Assembly: GCA_013398175.1 (NCBI GenBank)
Contig: VZRZ01000211.1
Location: forward strand, 125,304 to 189,303
Length of the DNA stretch: 64,000 bases
Reading direction: 5' to 3'
DNA from: Climacteris rufus
Lineage: Eukaryota > Chordata > Aves > Passeriformes > Climacteridae
The notes beneath the pieces are model-generated. The model made no database searches and had not been told where the DNA came from. It worked only from the letters and a program-made list of their open reading frames with translations. Positions 51,007-62,090 of the stretch are shown one piece after another. Every line of letters begins with the position of its first letter. Within the stretch, counting starts at the first letter, position 1. The position numbers and the translations under genes are program-made.

Positions 51007-54000
51007 GTTTATCAAGTTAATTCTGTATTTGTAAGTCTGGTTGAATGCTGGAAATTTTGTCTTGAAATTACAGGAAGGGTAATATTAGATGTTTTATCCT
51101 TAACTTCTACTAAGACATACATTAAAGATTTTACTCTATCACTTTCCATTGTTCATATTAAACTAGCATGTGGTAGTCCCAGTCTGAATTGTGGTTTGCA
51201 TTAGGCACTGTATGTGTATTTGGTGGAGACAGCATCTACCCTGAGCAGAACTGATGTAATTGGAAAGCCAGAGGAGATGAAGAAGAGAAGCCTTCAGTGG
51301 TGGTGAAGAGCTCAGGTCTCTGTTCACAGGGCTGGCTTTATCCTGCAGTTATGGGAAAAAGCTTCTGGGCATATACTTTGTAATAATGATGGTGGTATGA
51401 AAAATGCAAGACAGTCTAAGTGTCTTAATTTATGGACCGCACTATAAATAATTCATTAGCAATAGTGTTGCTGTTTACATTGTCTGTAGTAAAAATGGGA
51501 AGTCTGCCTGCTTCGGTTTGTGAGACAGTTTTCACTCATAGGTTGTCAGGCTCGCTCCTGGCCTGTTCCACTTGAAACAGCACTGGGGATGATTGGAACT
51601 GAGCCCTCCTCTTCTTAACAGGGGATGCTGCATGGGTTCCTAGTCTTTTCACTCAAGGTAGCTTTTGTTCAGGCCAAATTCAGCATTTGTATAGTTGCTG
51701 CTTTCAAATGCTTTAGAGGACTTTAGAAAACCTGCTTGAGATCCATGTTGTGTTCTGCCAAATGCCATTTCAGCTTTGGTCTTGCTATCCCTTGAGGGTG
51801 AGAGACCTAGTGGAGGTACACCTAACAGAGATCTGTGCTCTCAGAAGAAATTCTGCTGAAATCTGCTCCTGATTTTCCAAAGAGGTTTGTTTGTGAACTG
51901 AGCACATGACAGGTCTTTAACGATGGAATTCATAAACCTTTGAAAACTAAATTGTCTGTTAAGATTTTTGGTTTAAAAAAAATCTTATTTCATGGTGAGT
52001 GTAAAATTCCCTTTATTTGCCTGTAAAGTTGGTTTGGGACACTGGTAATTCTCAGAGGCCAGTTTTTAGATATCATTTAGATCAAATGATAAGATAGAAA
52101 ACAGAATGGGACACTGCAGAGGATCATGGATGTTTCAGTTACGATCTTTGTTGAAGGCAGCAGGCTTTGTTGTGTAAAGTTCCTGCAGTGTTTTTTCATG
52201 TAGGTGTCTAAAATAATTTCCACCTTAGTGGAATTATGGGCTCTTGGAAAGCACGAAAATCAATGACTACATTACAGACAGTCACATAGTAGGGAAGTGT
52301 GCACCTTTGACTTTATTGGAATGAAGGCATTGCAGTTGAAACTAATTTTTAAATTGTTGTTTTCAAAATCACCTCTAAGGTGTCCAAAGTATTTCTTGGC
52401 TTGTTGATAGTTTCAGTAGCAATGAATTTGTCACTTTGGTTGTGTTTCAGATACTTGAATATTAGCTGTTGAGACTTAACATAAATAGCAGTCACATTTC
52501 AAGTCTTCCAGTATATTGTGTTCACACAGTGTTTCATTGTGTGCCTACAGAAGGGTTTTCTGTGAAGGATACACAGTCATTTGATTTGCTTGTCCAATCC
52601 TGGATCATTTTAGGCAGACTGTCAGCACGATTTCTTTTAATTTAGGATTTGGTGGTGACTTGAAATATTGGACATTTTTCCAATTGTATTGACCATTCAC
52701 TAAAACCAAATACCTCCATTTTTAATGTGTTTTACAGGTCCAGAAGTATTCATATAGATGGATATCCAGTCAGCTGTCTTAAAATGAAGATGATGTAGAC
52801 CTTACCAAAACTGTAGTTTTGTTTTGTCTGGATGCCCAGTATCTCTAGTTTAAATTACTTTAAAGAAATGGCCTGTAACTGACACCCTAGCATTAAATTG
52901 TCATAATTCAAAGCAAGTGAAGAGTGTCAGAAGCCATGTTTAGATAGCACCTGAAAGCAGTGCAGGCAATATAATTTGGCTGCCAGCGACTGTTCTGTTT
53001 CTCCAGTTACAAAAATTAACAGCCATCGACTTCTACTTTAGTTGTTCAGCTATATTTAGTCTTTACAGGTTTTGCTGATCCCCCTGAAATTTATTTTGCT
53101 TCTGTTCTGTGGAGTTTGATAAATATTTAAATTTCATCAGAACAGATCAGAATAATGGCTGATGTCAAAACTGTTAGTGCTTGTGTCTCAAAGCAGCTAT
53201 TGAGTTGCTCTGTTCTCCAGAGACTTTGTTGACTGAGACAATGCTGCCTTTCTTTCTGCATTCCTTCCCTTTCCCTGAGTGGTCTCCAAAGGAGCAAGTG
53301 ATGCTTTCCCTGGTGGCTTATCAGAAATCACTGGTCTTAGGACAAGTTTCTTAGTTCTCATAAAATTAAAGAAAAGGTGAATAAATCTTATGTTTATAAC
53401 AATAAAGAGACATTACCATCTACTTTGACTGTATGCCTTCTTTAAATGCTAAACTTACTGTAAAAAAAAAGAAAAAGGAGTCCAGGTCTATGCTGATTCT
53501 TTTATTTGGTGCAATATAGTTTGGGGATGGGGAATTGTTACATTCTTTGTGTTGCCACCCAGTAATGAGGAATAGAAGTTGTGATGGTACAGTATCACAA
53601 GAAGAAATCAGCAATTTCCTTCAAATGCTACAGTTCAACTTCCAAAACATGCCTGGTTTCATCAGATAAGTAAGAGGGCATTCAGTGTCAGAATGCAAAT
53701 CCTTCTTGTTTCTAATTCACAGTGGACTTGAGATGGTTCTTGCTAGGAGCATTTCTTTGGGCTAGCTGGCCAAAGAGGTTTTGACCTCTCTTTGTTATAT
53801 AGCAGGTTATCTGCTTCAAGAGAGATGTTATCATAGCGTAGCAAATAGAAAATAGCATCTTCAGGTTTTGATCAGTAATTGTTAAGCATATTTGCTGCTG
53901 GTGACATCTCTGCTCTGCCCTTCTTTTCCTTCTGAGACCGTCTTTGACAGTTTCGTTGGTCATTACTGTTTCCTCCAGTCCTTTAGGAAATGCTCATATT

Positions 54001-55403
54001 AGATTGTTTCCTGTAGCTTATCTTTCAGGTTTTAAGCAAATAACTTAGGTGCATATGTTCAAACCAGCTCATTTTCTTTAGTAGCTGATAAATGTCTAGC
54101 AAGAGCAAGAAAAAGTTGGCAGCTCATAGATGTTCTTTGTTGCAGCTCTATAGACTCAGCCCCAGAACGTTGTGTAAGCCAGGTGGTGTTAGCAACACTG
54201 CATGCTTGTTTGCAGTATTTGGTAGGCAAACACAAAGAATTCTCAGCAAATACTTTACTTCTTACCACAGAACCTCTGAAAGAACCAAGCCTTCATTACA
54301 TAAATAAGCAAGCACTGCATGCCAGAATGCAAACCTTTTTCTGTTCTTATGTTCACCTGACTTCTGCCATGTTCCCACTGAGCCCAGAATGTCGGAAGAG
54401 GAGCTTGATTCGTCTTTGCTTTAGAGGCTGGCAATTTATCAGGGAGACATTTTTTACAGCATTGTTGTGTGAGTGATCAGGGACACTGGTTATGAAATTA
54501 TCTGAGCACAACCTAGCAAGCTTTAAGGGATGGCTCATTTGCTTGTAGCTGTCCCGATGAGGATTAGTATTTCTTACCTGCAAGCTACAGTACATACAGT
54601 AAACCACTGGATCAGTGGCTTCTGCTGTGGAACTGTCAATGTTTGTTCTAGCAGATCTGTCTATACTGGAGTGTGCAAAGCCTCTGAGAGCACTATAGTA
54701 GGTCTGTCAACCTTGGCTCCCCAGTAGCACACTTCTACACACTTTTGCCTGTAATTTTGTGTTATTATCTCTTGCAGTTTTAAACTGCAGTGTCCTTTTA
54801 CCTCCTTGCTCTCCCTAAAGATAACAAGCTGACAGAGCTGATGACACTAGGAGCTGGGTGGAATGCAGGGAAACCAACCTTATAATACAAGCATGCAGCA
54901 GGGCAATTACCTGTGATCTGCAGATGCTGCTCTCGGTCTGAAAAAACCACTCATTTCAGCCAGTGGGCTGGAGGTGAGGGCTGCCAGTGCAGGAGGCAGT
55001 TCATGTGCTTAATGGTTAGTGCTGGCTGGTGACCAACTTGTCCAGAATCAAAGGAGCTCTCTCCTTAGCTAGAGATGGTATTTTTATGTTTCTACAACAC
55101 CACTCATGCCCCACCATGCAGTGTGGGGCTTTTTTTTTATTTCCATGACCATACTGCAGGTATAGATCATAACCTAGTGCTGTGTGTGTGCTTCCAGCTA
55201 GCCTGACCACCTTTGTTTTTCTAATCAGGGTGCAGATGTGCTTCACGATTGAACAACTTCTGCGCACCGCCGCTCCTCCTCCCAGAGGAGTCCAGCAGGC
55301 TTGCTTATGCAAGCTGTCATGCTGTCTTTTTTTCAAAAGCATGTGTGGGTTTGCTTTTGTGTGTATCTGGCTGGCTGTTGGTGCCTGCATATAATAGGCT
55401 CTG

Positions 55404-55412
55404 TATATAAAA
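55404..55412 (+). promoter_or_regulatory. TATA-box-like element
   Basis: TATATAAAA matches the TATA consensus. It lies about 575 bp upstream of the CpG island and 170 bp upstream of an acceptor-like site at 55576. In an AT-rich genome such matches are common, so this is only a candidate; the local rise in GC and CpG after 55.5 kb gives it slight extra weight. Confidence 0.2.
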
Positions 55413-55576
55413 ACGTTCCCAAGCACACGGCTGAGGAAACAGCTTCCTTAAACCCGACAAAATTGCCAGCCCTTGCAACTCAAGCCACCATAAATTACAA
55501 AAACCTGCTCCCACCTCGCCGAAGCTGTGCCTGCCGGGCGCTGTGTGCACACACGCTCGCTTTCCCTCTCTCGCAG

Positions 55577-55751
55577 TCAAAGATGATAGAAAGTCTTCTG
55601 GGGATTACTGCACATTTGTAGAGCAACAATGGAAAGCAGCACAGCACAAATATCTATTCTTCCTCACCCAGCATAACAAACGCTGCTTTGTCTCACATCT
55701 GGCCCTTTTTAATAGCTCAAAGCCAACAGCAGCAGCTATTTAACAGCTTAT
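55577..55751 (+). other. Candidate non-coding exon (cryptic, unproven)
   Basis: A very good acceptor (TTTCCCTCTCTCGCAG ending at 55576) is followed 175 nt later by a moderate donor, ATG|GTAAAT, at 55751/55752. No protein resemblance is visible in the interval. It could be a 5' UTR exon of ZMIZ1 or of a lncRNA, or a chance pair of sites. Confidence 0.18.
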
Positions 55752-56407
55752 GGTAAATAAAGCTTTATTAAAACAACTTCCTTTTTTAAGTGTTTAATGA
55801 TGAAAGCAGCCTTTCACATGACATTTTATACTTTTTGCACCAGATGTAGTAGGAGAAATAAATGAGTTGTCGTGGATAGATATTAAACTTTTTCCAGCAG
55901 ATGATCTTTGAAAGCATCTTTGAAAATTGTCGTACTGAAAAGCGGGCTTAGAGCCCTTTGAGTGCTGTGTGAGCCATGTGCCTGAGTGCAGACGTGCCGA
56001 GCTGCATTGTGCCCGCGCCGTGCGGCGGTCGGGGCTGCGCCCCGGGGCTGCGCTGTGCTGCGGGAGGGCAGCGGCTGAGGCTGAGACGGAGAATTGATGC
56101 AATTATGCGCAATTAGTAGCCTTAACCTGTGTGTGCACACGGAGGTAGGTTCTGATAGGTCAAGAAGCAACTTCTTACAATGTTTAATGGTAAGGAAAAT
56201 GTCAAGTGGAATTAGATGGGTTTTGTCTCTGGACTGCCACGTTTTACCACCAGGACAGGGCGCTGAGGGAAATGATGTTCTTGAAATCCATCATTGGAGG
56301 TGACGGGCTCCCGGGAGCTGCTGTGCTGGTTCGGAGTCGGCTCCTCGGAGGCCCGTGCTTCGGGCGATGGAACGCGGCTGCTCCGCCTCGTGGCCTCCGC
56401 AGAGCCG

Positions 56408-56624
56408 CTGTCCCGGGCCCCGCCGGGCCCGCCCTGAGCACCCCCGGCCCCGCGTCCCCTCCGGACTGTCCCGGGCCCCGCTGGGCCCCGCCGGGCCCGC
56501 CCTGAGCACCCCCGGCCCCGCGTCCCCTCCGGACTGTCCCGGGCCCCGCTGGGCCCCGCCGGGCCCGCCCTGAGCACCCCCGGCCCCGCGTCCCCTCCGG
56601 ACTGTCCCGGGCCCCGCTGGGCCN
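56408..56624. repeat. GC-rich minisatellite, 68-bp unit, about 3.2 copies
   Basis: Nearly identical units begin with CTGTCCCGGGCCCCG at 56408 (58 bp, lacking a 10-bp CTGGGCCCCG segment), 56466 (68 bp), 56534 (68 bp) and 56602 (partial). The array runs up to the single undetermined base at 56624. The units are dominated by runs of three to five C on the + strand. Because 68 is not a multiple of three, the open frames that run through the array are composition artefacts and not protein repeats. Copy number may be under-represented by the assembly. Confidence 0.93.
56624..56624. other. Undetermined base (N) at the minisatellite edge
   Basis: This is the only N in the window. It sits where the fourth repeat unit breaks off and the sequence changes to GGGCCCGGCCCGG. 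It may mark a collapsed or unresolved join, so the distance across it should not be trusted. Confidence 0.9.
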
Positions 56625-56700
56625 GGGCCCGGCCCGGCCCGCTCTGCCGCAGCCGCGCCCGCCCTCGCTCCCGCCTGGCTTGCTGCTTCATCGAAGTCAC

Positions 56701-59700
56701 TTCCTAGATACAGACTGTCTGCCCTCTCGTAGGACCCTCAGCATGCCGGAGACTCGCAGGAAATTATTAGTTTTTAGCTGATTGAATGAACAGCATTAAC
56801 CAACTCGTGTACTGTGGCGACAGGGGAGAGGGATGTTTAGAGCTGGTGTGATGAATCGCTGTTTAAGGAACTTTTTCATTTCCCTTTCTCACCTACTGTT
56901 AAAATTTCTTAACTCAGGTATAAAGATATTTTCTTTGTCTTCTTTTTCATTCCCTTCTTCCCCTGATTGGTCCAAAGTGCCTCCAAATTGTATCTTGTCT
57001 GGTCCAGCCTCTGCGGGGTGGCTGGCAGCGTGCTGGTCCCCTGTGGAAATGGAGACCTGGCGTAACGCTGTGCTGCTGGCCTCGAGCACCGCTCACAGCA
57101 GCGTTCCCGGCCTCCTGGGAAGGGCTGTCTTTCCTCCTCTGCCCTCAAAATGGATTTCTGGTGGAAAGATTATTTGCTAAAAACTTGGTTTCTGGAGGAA
57201 TGACACCTTGTTGCTCAGGCAAGGGGGTTGCTGGCAGTGCTTAGAGCTGGTGGGGCTGGGTAGCAGCTGATGTTTCCAGTGAGCTCTGCTCCTGCTCCAT
57301 CTCTGCCCAGCAGAGAGGGAAGGAAGCCTGTCAGAACAAGAGCAGACGGCACTGAGTGAAGTCTCTCCAAACTCAGGGAGAAGGCTATGCCTGTTTCAGT
57401 GATGACTCGGGATTCCCTTGGCTGCAGGGCAGCAGATTTCTCTGGTCCATTGGTCCCGGGGGAGCAGAGCTCTCACTGTAGAAGGCCGCTCTGGCCATGC
57501 AGAGAGCTCATTCCTGAGCAGAACTGAATCCGCACTAACTTTCAAATGCAGTGTGGTTTTAGACATGTTTTGAAGCAGTGGTGAAATGTTTGACTGCTCT
57601 TTCTCTTTTTTTTCTAGGAGACTGTTCAGGCTGCCTTAGGAACTGGTGGGGACCACGTTTTACTAAATTGTTTTCTTAATTGTGTTACTTGGAAGTTCAA
57701 TTTCTGGTATAGTAATTGCAGTTTCCTAACCTGAAGTCTCAACCAACACAGAGTGTAGCAGAAGCTTATGAAATTGTCTCTCACAGAGCCACTGGAGAAT
57801 CTCATTCTGTTTTCAATATGGAAGAGGGTTTTGTAGTAATGGTTTAAAAGATTCAGTGTGTTCAGGGTTTAAAAAAAAAAAAGGCTAACAGGTCGATACA
57901 TCTGTTCCTTTAAAAAAAAAACCTTCTCCGTTTTTGAGACATCATAAATATGTAAATGAGGCCTCTTTAATTACTGCCTAGGGCTATAAACTCGCAATGC
58001 TAGAGGGGAGGGAAGAAGGAGAATAATTCACATAATTTAATTTTTTTTTTTTTTTAAGAGAGGGAGATCGGGTCTTTGCCTCAGAAAAGATAGAAGAAGG
58101 ATGGTGCTTTTTATTGCTGAATTACTAGAAGGTGCTGGGAACACTTCTTTTTTTGTTTATCCTTTTGGATGGAGTTAGCATGTAAAGCGGTAGCGTCCGA
58201 CCTTCCTGGCTAATGTGTGCACCAAACAGAGGGGATTTGTTAAAAAGCACCGGGAAAAATTCCCTTCTCTATCCTCCTCTGCCAGTACCCTTAATCCTGA
58301 TCAGCAACATCCCCTGCTGTCTGCTGAGCTTCTCGAAGGCCTGAATCTTAGCGTGCTGTCTAATGCAGGGACACCGCAGGCCAGGCAGGGACCCTGCAAA
58401 GTCGTTTTCACTTGTGACCTGATAAGTGCACAGCACTTAACCGAATAGAAGTCTGCTCTTATTCAGCCCTGATGGCTTTTCTCTATCTTAAGTACCATTA
58501 TTTTCGACTAAGGTGATCTTGCTGCTACTTTTAAAATAGTGTGAGATCGACAGAAAGGGCATTTTTTAAAATTTCAGGAGGTGGATGTGCTCGTGGAGAA
58601 CAGGCCAGAGTACAGCAATACCCGTGTAGTTACTGGAAATTTAATTCTGCTCGTATTTTTCTTCCAGCCGAAATGGTCTGGTGTCAAAATGCTTATTCTG
58701 CTCTGGTGAAATTTCAGATCTGTATGATAATTTTCACTTTCCACGTTTAATCTTTTAATTCTTTTTGAAGCCCATGAAAGAGTAATTTCCAGATAATAAT
58801 GGTTTTCCACTAATAAGCTCTGCGTTTTTTATAGCAGGAATTACTTAGAGCCAGTATGCTCACTGAAAAAAATTATTCTATTTGATGCTCTTATTATGTG
58901 TCTGAGAGAAAGATAAAGATGAGTCTTGTGGTGGCGAGGCAGGGTATTCCAAATACAAAGTCTTATGTCATTGTATGTGATGAGGCTTCATGTGTACAAT
59001 TTTGGCTGTTTGATTTAAGCAAAAAATGTTTACTGTCCAGGGGAGTTAGTGAGCTGAGGGGCTTCTCTTTACCAGAAGAGAGTAAATGAGATCGGGCTGT
59101 GAAAGTAGCAAAGTGTCAGCAGTAAAGGCTGACGGGTGTCCGTCCATTCGTGCTCTGTGGGGGAAGAGGCAGAGGGAATCTGGCAGGGCAAAGACAGAGC
59201 CATAGAGCACTAATGACCTGAGAACATGTGGAATTGAGCGTGAAAGTGAAAATACTTCTAGCTACTAGAGGAAGGGTGGGAGTCAAAGAGTACTTTTAAA
59301 TGGAAACCATTGGGTTTTAAAAGCAGACCAATTTTGGAGACTAAATTTGATCAGTTTATTGCAGAATTTGTGTGCCCTGTCTGTGTAGGAGAGTAGGGGA
59401 TTGCACTCCCAGCCCTGCCTCCAAGAGCCTGGTCAGGTTCCTGCTCAGTTAGGTGAATTACTTTTGTATATTCTGGCCCTCTGCTTTCCTAGGTGGGCTT
59501 TGAGAAACTGTGCCATGTGAGAGAAATGACAATTTGGACAAGTACATTAGTAAGCTGTGGTTTAGGTAGCTGATGGCAACTTTTGATTTTATTTATGGTT
59601 AACTGTAAGCCAGAGAATTGGGGTGGTATTACATGTACAATCAAAAAATGTCACGATTTGTTAAAAAAAAAAGATGCCTCAGTTTGCATGTCTTCAAAAT

Positions 59701-62010
59701 TTTCAACAGAAATCTATGTACATGTATATGTATTTGGCTTTGGTATGCCCTTCCCCATCTATCCTGATGTTCAATTAAAATGCAGATAATGTGTCCTAGT
59801 TTGTAAGATGGATCACTGCTGGAGTGGTGTCATGTCTAGGCTAACTTATCTCTTGATAAATACCTCTGCTGTCCACTGAGAGATTAAACTTCATGACTAC
59901 TAAGGTCTGTTTGGGGGTCTTACAGGCAGATAAGACTGTGTTACTGGCTTTTAATAAAATATATCAATTTACATTTGCGAAAGGATCTTTGGATGGCATT
60001 TGCTATTGAGAAGGTGCCAGTGGCATAATCAGAAGATAATACTTGTATGTGAAACTGGCTCTTCTGTTTCATATTATAATTTATTGACAGGAGTGCTTTA
60101 CTGAACCCCCTTGTGTCTAGAGCGTGGAGGTAAGAAGCTTGAGCTGCTATAAGGCCTCATATAGTTGTCTAGCAGAAAACATTTCTTCCCCTGAGTCTAA
60201 TCCAACAGGAGCCATGAAACAACATTATCAGCCAGGTACAGAAATCTCCGGTGGTTTGGGTGTGCGGGATGCACGCAGAGCTGTGGCCTGGAGTCTGTCT
60301 TGCTGTGAGAGCTGTGAAGTCAAGGTTCCCACCACAGGGAACACTCTTCCCCTCAGGGGAGTTGAGTATGGACAGTGCTGGAATTGTTTAACTGAAGAGA
60401 TGTTGAATCGTGTACCAGAAGTGGTGAACAGCCAGCTTCTCTAACCAGACAACTATCTGAAAAATTTGCTGTCTCTTATATGCGTGGAGGGAGTGGAAAA
60501 TAGTTTTGTCATGAACAGCACTCTGAATAACAAACGGCTCAGTGCCACTGAAGAGGTGCATGAGGGAGAGGTTTCTGTGTGAGACTGGAACCTTGCTTGT
60601 GCTAGTATAAAGTTTGATATAGATAGGGCACTTGGGTGTGTATTCCTGTGTGCACTCATTGTTCATGAAGGTAAGCATACAATTTATTAGACTGCGCCAA
60701 TTTGTCCAGTAAAAGGATATGGGAATTTGTAGGCAAAGACTTCTTTCGTCTTCCAAATATGCAATATCTACACTTTAATTTCCATTTTAGATGCCATGAA
60801 AATGACTGAAACAGCAGAGTATACTCTTGTATACATATATATGTGACTCTGAGAGGTGAATTCTAGAAAAAAGCACTTAAATCTGATCAGCTGATTAAGA
60901 ACAGGCTGGAGTCCCATGCAGTTGTACTCAAAGCATAAATAAGTAGAAGTCACAGTGCAAACCATTCAGTAATAAGAATTATGGACTGAAAGAGTTGATT
61001 AGTTCTTGGTTTATGGCATCTTTATGATCTGCTGTTACGCCACTGCAGGAAAATCATAGGGTAAGGTCAGAGAGGGGGAAGAGGTGGAAAGGGCCCAGTG
61101 AAATGCAAACCATCCCCACACCAAGAGCCTTGCCTACACTTACTTGTACTTTCAGGGTCTTGCCCTTGGTCCAAGTGTGAGGGGAATTCTGGCCATCCCT
61201 GCATCGCAAGCTGTATCCACAAACATTAACTGGGCATGGTGAGCATCAGTGGTGGGCTTAGAGGACTAGGAGTTTGCTCTTTAGATCTCGATAATTTGTA
61301 GCCAGTTTTCATTTTATTATTTCATGCAGCTGTAGCAACATAAATTAAAACTCTAAACACTACTCTGGGCCTTAATTTTCATCTTCTAGATTTTTTCTTT
61401 AAAGTCACAAAGAAATTTTAATTTGCCTTAAGTTACACTGTTTGTTAAGAGATGGACCTAAAGACTGCGGGATGTGTTTTTCCAGAAGTAGTTTGTTCAG
61501 CTGTACATACTTGAAAGAATACAATTTTTCTAAAGGGCAGGAACTGCTCAGCTCTTTGCTATGAAGATCAGGCCTCTTCCATATATGCTAGGTTGTGCAT
61601 CTGGATATTAGTCATTCTGAAAGTCTGGATGGAGTTGTGTATCCCAGTCCTTCTTGCCCTGTCATCTTGGCCACTTCAAGGTTCATGAAATAGATCTGCT
61701 AGTTGGAGGAGAGTCCAAAATTCACCTGTTGCTTTTATTTCCAATCCAGAAATCCATATTCTTCAGGGCACACATTTTGTGCTATTTTTGGCCGTATAAT
61801 ACTCTGCCATATCTGATTCATTTAATATTTATGGGAGGTATTTTCTCTTAGAGGAAGATTAGGAAGAATCCCCATGCCCTTGTCCTTGCAAAAGCCAGGC
61901 TGTCATTGTTATTTGGATTATTATTATTTTATCTCACAGTCTGCTCAGGGGTTTCTTGCAAGCGGCTCTTTTTGATTGTTCAGGTGGTGGAGGTGTATGG
62001 ACAGTGTTCA
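56701..62010. other. Non-coding DNA between the CpG island and the ZMIZ1 start exon
   Basis: Moderately GC-rich sequence just after the island (to about 57.5 kb) grades into AT-rich DNA. Open frames up to 122 codons on either strand are unrecognisable. An IRF-type GAAAGTGAAA occurs at 59242-59251. If the CpG island is a promoter, this is the intron joining its exon to the start-codon exon. Confidence 0.6.
57900..58060. promoter_or_regulatory. Candidate conserved non-coding element G
   Basis: A TAAATATGTAAATGAGG block (octamer-like ATGTAAAT at 57950-57957) is followed at once by TTTAATTACTG (TAATTA at 57968-57973). This is about 1.3 kb past the CpG island, and a 15-T run (58041-58055) closes the segment. 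It is the most enhancer-like sequence between the CpG island and the start-codon exon. Confidence 0.28.
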
Positions 62011-62040
62011 GTGATTTTTATTGTCCTTTTTGTCTTGCAG
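62011..62040 (+). other. Splice acceptor of the ZMIZ1 start-codon exon
   Basis: The 30 bases before the exon are dominated by T and C and end in TTGTCTTGCAG, a strong U2-type acceptor. A second AG, at 62064-62065 (preceded by GGCTTTC), lies inside the exon and could act as an alternative acceptor. Using it would remove the uORF start codon. Confidence 0.85.
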
Positions 62041-62054
62041 ATCGAGGGATTTTA

Positions 62055-62069
62055 ATGGCTTTCAGGTAG
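62055..62069 (+). promoter_or_regulatory. Minimal uORF (4 codons) in ZMIZ1 5' UTR
   Basis: An upstream ATG at 62055 opens a frame of four codons (M-A-F-R) closed by TAG at 62067-62069. It is in the same frame as the main start and ends 21 nt before it. Its context is weak at -3 (T) but has G at +4. Such a short uORF could mildly lower initiation at 62091 through leaky scanning or reinitiation. That effect is inferred from general knowledge of uORFs and nothing here shows that it is used. Confidence 0.6.
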
Positions 62070-62090
62070 AAGAAAGTGGAGACAATCAAA

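Larger units (their letters stand above)
46039..55403. other. Non-coding AT-rich DNA, no gene seen
   Basis: AT-rich sequence with scattered open frames of 60-116 codons, none recognisable. Candidate element F and the palindrome pair at 50947-51006 are listed separately. No mobile element was recognised. Confidence 0.65.
55980..56700. promoter_or_regulatory. CpG-rich island, candidate promoter / first-exon region
   Basis: Two CpG-dense blocks (about 55.98-56.09 kb and 56.29-56.69 kb) stand out sharply from the AT-rich surroundings, with a more ordinary 150-200 bp between them. CpG islands in birds commonly mark promoters. This one lies about 5.4-6 kb upstream of the ZMIZ1 start-codon exon and on the correct side to act as an alternative promoter. 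A donor-like GAG|GTAGGT at 56142/56143 follows the first block, so a non-coding exon ending there is possible. No TSS can be assigned. The second block owes much of its composition to a 68-bp tandem repeat, so part of the island may be repeat expansion rather than conserved promoter. Confidence 0.5.

Noticed and set aside
54773..54788. Small hairpin TGCAGTTT/AAACTGCA as a miRNA or terminator-like element
   Set aside because: An 8-bp stem with a one-base loop is too small for a pre-miRNA, and such terminators are not expected in an animal nuclear genome.
55016..55426. A 136-codon minus-strand frame
   Set aside because: No family recognised. It overlaps plus-strand regulatory-looking sequence, and there is no promoter or start context to support it.
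56247..56264. CTCF-like sequence ACCACCAGGACAGGGCGC at the CpG island edge
   Set aside because: It would need a two-base insertion within the core to fit.
56212..56700. A 162-codon minus-strand frame rich in G, R and P, and a plus-strand frame through the same GC-rich repeat
   Set aside because: The frame runs through the 68-bp minisatellite and an N. The unit length is not divisible by three, and the residues merely mirror composition.
59790..59960. Possible solo LTR beginning TGTGTCCTAG with a later AATAAA
   Set aside because: No matching CA end, target-site duplication or known avian LTR signature could be seen.
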